Source: Bacteroidota bacterium
GTDB taxonomy: Bacteria > Bacteroidota > Bacteroidia > Cytophagales > Spirosomataceae
Length of the DNA stretch: 64,000 nt
Reading direction: 5' to 3'
NCBI GenBank assembly: GCA_020161355.1
Contig: JAIUOF010000002.1
Span: forward strand, 558,001-622,000
This document shows positions 62,047 through 64,000 of the stretch, in pieces. The notes under the pieces are model-generated. The model was given only the letters and a program-made list of their open reading frames with translations. It made no database searches and was not told where the DNA came from. Each line of letters starts with the position of its first letter. Position 1 is the first letter of the stretch. The translations under genes were made by a program, and so were the position numbers.

Positions 62047-63126
62047 ATGATCATTTCGGTAAAAAAAACAATCGGTCTAACTTTTATCATGTCCGGCTTA
62101 ATTTTGGCTCAATCTTTCGGCCAGAAAAAAGAGGGTATTTTTAGCAGAAAAAAGATTGTTAATCAATATTCTACTGTAGGTATTGGAGGTGGTTCATCTC
62201 ATTATTTTGGAGATTTAGCTCCCCTGGAATTTGCGTATTACGGGTTATATACCAATGTAAGATGGAACGGAACCATCAATTATACAAGGCATTTAAACGA
62301 AAACATTGCTGCGAGAGCATCCTTTACCTACGCCAGGATATTTGGTGATGATTATACTTTTTCAAAAAATAACATTTCTAATGCTACACTAGCGGCTCAC
62401 AATATCAGGAATTTACATTTCAGGAATGACCTTCAGGAATTTGTATTATCTGGTATTTATAATTTACTTCCTCAATACGGGAAAGGTGCCAAAGGGCGAA
62501 GTAAAATAATGCCATACATTTCTGCTGGAATTGGGATTTACGGACACAATCCCAAAGCGATTAACAGAGTTGATACAATTGATTTGTACCAAGGAGATCC
62601 TCAATGGGTCAAACTAAAACCGTTTTATACTTCCGGTCAAAATATGCCAGCTTCTACAGTGAAGAATTATTCTTTAGTTCAATTTGTTGCTCCAATTGCC
62701 GTGGGATTTAGGGCAAAAATATCTAAAAGCTGGGACTTAACTGTTGAAGCTGGCTACAGGTGGACTCCTACAGATTTTTTAGATGATGTTGGAAATACTT
62801 CATATCCAGATTTAACTAATTTACCGAATTATTCTGCCCTTAATGCTCATCTAATGTCTTATAGGGCTGATGAAGACTTCTTATCGGGAAATCCGAAATA
62901 TCGAGGAAATAATAGGATATCAGAATACTTAAATGCTGTTCCAGTTGTATTGCCTTCACAAACTGTTCCAACTGGCTCTTCTCCAAGTACAAATGCTAAA
63001 AGTTTTTATGATCCCAATAGTCCCTCTTCATTAAGAGGAGCAAAGGGCTCCGACAGCTACCTTTTATTTCAGGTTACACTCAATTATGTTTTGAGCAACA
63101 ATATCAAATGCCCTGTTATAAGATGA
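62047..63126 (+). CDS. DUF6089-type outer-membrane beta-barrel protein
   Basis: A 359-residue exported protein with a signal peptide (about 1-26, AQSFGQ) and a beta-barrel pattern of amphipathic strands (NQYSTVGIGGGSSHYFGDLA, SWDLTVEAGYRWTPTDFLDD), ending NIKCPVIR. It belongs to DUF6089, which includes PorG-like proteins of the type IX system. An unusual, strong Shine-Dalgarno sequence (AGGAG at 62036-62040) lies six bases before the ATG. A paralogue follows. Confidence 0.78.
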   Translation: MIISVKKTIGLTFIMSGLILAQSFGQKKEGIFSRKKIVNQYSTVGIGGGSSHYFGDLAPLEFAYYGLYTNVRWNGTINYTRHLNENIAARASFTYARIFGDDYTFSKNNISNATLAAHNIRNLHFRNDLQEFVLSGIYNLLPQYGKGAKGRSKIMPYISAGIGIYGHNPKAINRVDTIDLYQGDPQWVKLKPFYTSGQNMPASTVKNYSLVQFVAPIAVGFRAKISKSWDLTVEAGYRWTPTDFLDDVGNTSYPDLTNLPNYSALNAHLMSYRADEDFLSGNPKYRGNNRISEYLNAVPVVLPSQTVPTGSSPSTNAKSFYDPNSPSSLRGAKGSDSYLLFQVTLNYVLSNNIKCPVIR

Positions 63127-63186
63127 TTTGAGTTTTACCCAATTTTTATATTCAAATAAAATATCGGAACTTTGCGGTTCGTTTGA

Positions 63187-63975
63187 ATGGGTATGACAAA
63201 AAAAACGTGTCTGAGTTTTCTCTCAATTGTATTATTTCCTGTTTTGGTTTTTTCACAAAAGATCGAAGTAGGTGCGGGTACTGGACCTACGTATTATAAA
63301 GGTGACCTCCAACCCACATTCAGGGTATTTAATCCTTCTGTTGGGACAAATATTTTCGCCAGATATAACTTCAAAAAAGCTATTTCTTTCAAAGCCAACG
63401 GTTTTATTGGCAGGGTGACAGGAAATGATAAAAAATCAGGTGATTTGTTTTTAAAACAAAGAGGTTTTAAATTTTTTACTGACATTTTTGATTATGATGC
63501 TCAGATTGAATATAACTTCTTAAATTTCAGAACGCATAACGGCAGATATGAACACAAATCTACACCCTATTTATTTGCCGGTTTTGGTAATTACTCCCCA
63601 TTAAGCGGAAGTAATTATGGCATCGATACATCCTCTCACAGAAGCTTTTCAGGGCTCTATGCTTTTTTTAAAGTCCCTTTAGGAATTGGATACAAAACCA
63701 TAGTAAAAGGAAAATGGAATTTTGGAATTGAATTTAAGGCAAATTTCCCAATTGTTATTCCCTTCGGAGATTTAAAGACTACTGACATAGATTTTGACAT
63801 AGACCTTCTTACATCCCATAAAATTGGACCTGATCCCAGCATTTATTATAAAAAATCAAAAGAACCTGATGAGATTTTTCAATACGCCAACACCCCACAG
63901 AGGGACAAATACTTTTATATCTCATTTTCTGTGAGTTATTTGTTTTACAAAGTGCATTGCCCTCCCGGCAGATAG
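63187..63975 (+). CDS. PorG-like DUF6089 outer-membrane beta-barrel protein
   Basis: A 262-residue exported barrel with a signal peptide (about 1-24, VLVFSQ). It shares the DUF6089 pattern with its neighbour: EVGAGTGPTYYKGDLQP, ISFKANGFIGRVTGND, and a C-terminal YFYISFSVSYLFYKVHCPPGR. Its place directly before where uppS and bamA usually lie fits PorG of the type IX secretion system, consistent with the T9SS tail on the M4 protease. I leave the gene symbol open because two paralogues are present. Confidence 0.78.
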   Translation: MGMTKKTCLSFLSIVLFPVLVFSQKIEVGAGTGPTYYKGDLQPTFRVFNPSVGTNIFARYNFKKAISFKANGFIGRVTGNDKKSGDLFLKQRGFKFFTDIFDYDAQIEYNFLNFRTHNGRYEHKSTPYLFAGFGNYSPLSGSNYGIDTSSHRSFSGLYAFFKVPLGIGYKTIVKGKWNFGIEFKANFPIVIPFGDLKTTDIDFDIDLLTSHKIGPDPSIYYKKSKEPDEIFQYANTPQRDKYFYISFSVSYLFYKVHCPPGR

Positions 63976-64000
63976 TATATTTAGCCTCTTCATAACATTC

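Overview
The window reads as chromosome of a Gram-negative Bacteroidota bacterium, most likely a free-living Cytophagales-type organism (inference; no rRNA is present to place it). Support comes from a type IX secretion sorting tail on the M4 protease, DUF4270 and DUF6089 proteins, a bacillithiol-type YtxJ protein, promoters of the Bacteroidota TTTG / TAnnTTTG kind, scarce Shine-Dalgarno sequences and AT-rich intergenic DNA. I see no tRNA, rRNA, CRISPR array, transposase, integrase or prophage structural block.

Layout. 1-3036: the 3' part of a CHAT-domain protease gene facing an ECF sigma factor gene and a membrane-anchored TPR gene. 3230-6099: a secreted NTF2-like protein, a DUF885 lipoprotein and a GNAT acetyltransferase. 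6254-8459: an AT-rich accessory block of small genes (coiled-coil membrane protein, NTF2-fold immunity-like lipoprotein, another lipoprotein, a two-helix membrane protein) set out like integron gene cassettes: each of the first two units begins with a short sequence that is the reverse complement of its own end, and the units are separated by large imperfect hairpins. 8460-17309: VOC protein, membrane protein, a ParDE toxin-antitoxin pair with a clear promoter and operator, a RibD/DHFR-like reductase, a secreted GH9 glycosidase, a solitary deoxyribosyltransferase/TIR-like protein and an HD phosphohydrolase. 17380-24090: a 1153-residue secreted M4 metalloprotease and a pair of uncharacterised proteins.

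24143-39073 is mostly housekeeping on the minus strand: AGCS symporter, folD, an MFS transporter, folB, a DivIVA-HhH fusion, WD40 protein, phosphopantetheinyl transferase, YtxJ, panC, M23 peptidase, glmS, DUF4270 lipoprotein, a short GlgA-like protein and an M61 peptidase. 39086-45046 holds rpmH, rnpA, an S41 protease, tsaB, an HPF-type ribosome factor and htpG. 45197-54919 holds a serine hydrolase, a two-component system, a trypsin-like protease, an amidohydrolase, two pirins and a PspC protein. 54987-63975 holds aspS, a VanZ protein with a fibre-like surface protein, an acyl-ACP desaturase divergent from a PlsC acyltransferase, and a CBS / nadK / DUF6089 / DUF6089 run that in related genomes usually precedes uppS and bamA (outside this window).

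The parts most worth following up are the cassette-like block at 6.3-8.1 kb, the CHAT/sigma/TPR module at the left edge, the solitary deoxyribosyltransferase-like effector at 15.6 kb, the DivIVA-HhH fusion, the GlgA-like protein lacking its ADP-glucose motif, and the twin perfect inverted repeats upstream of htpG.
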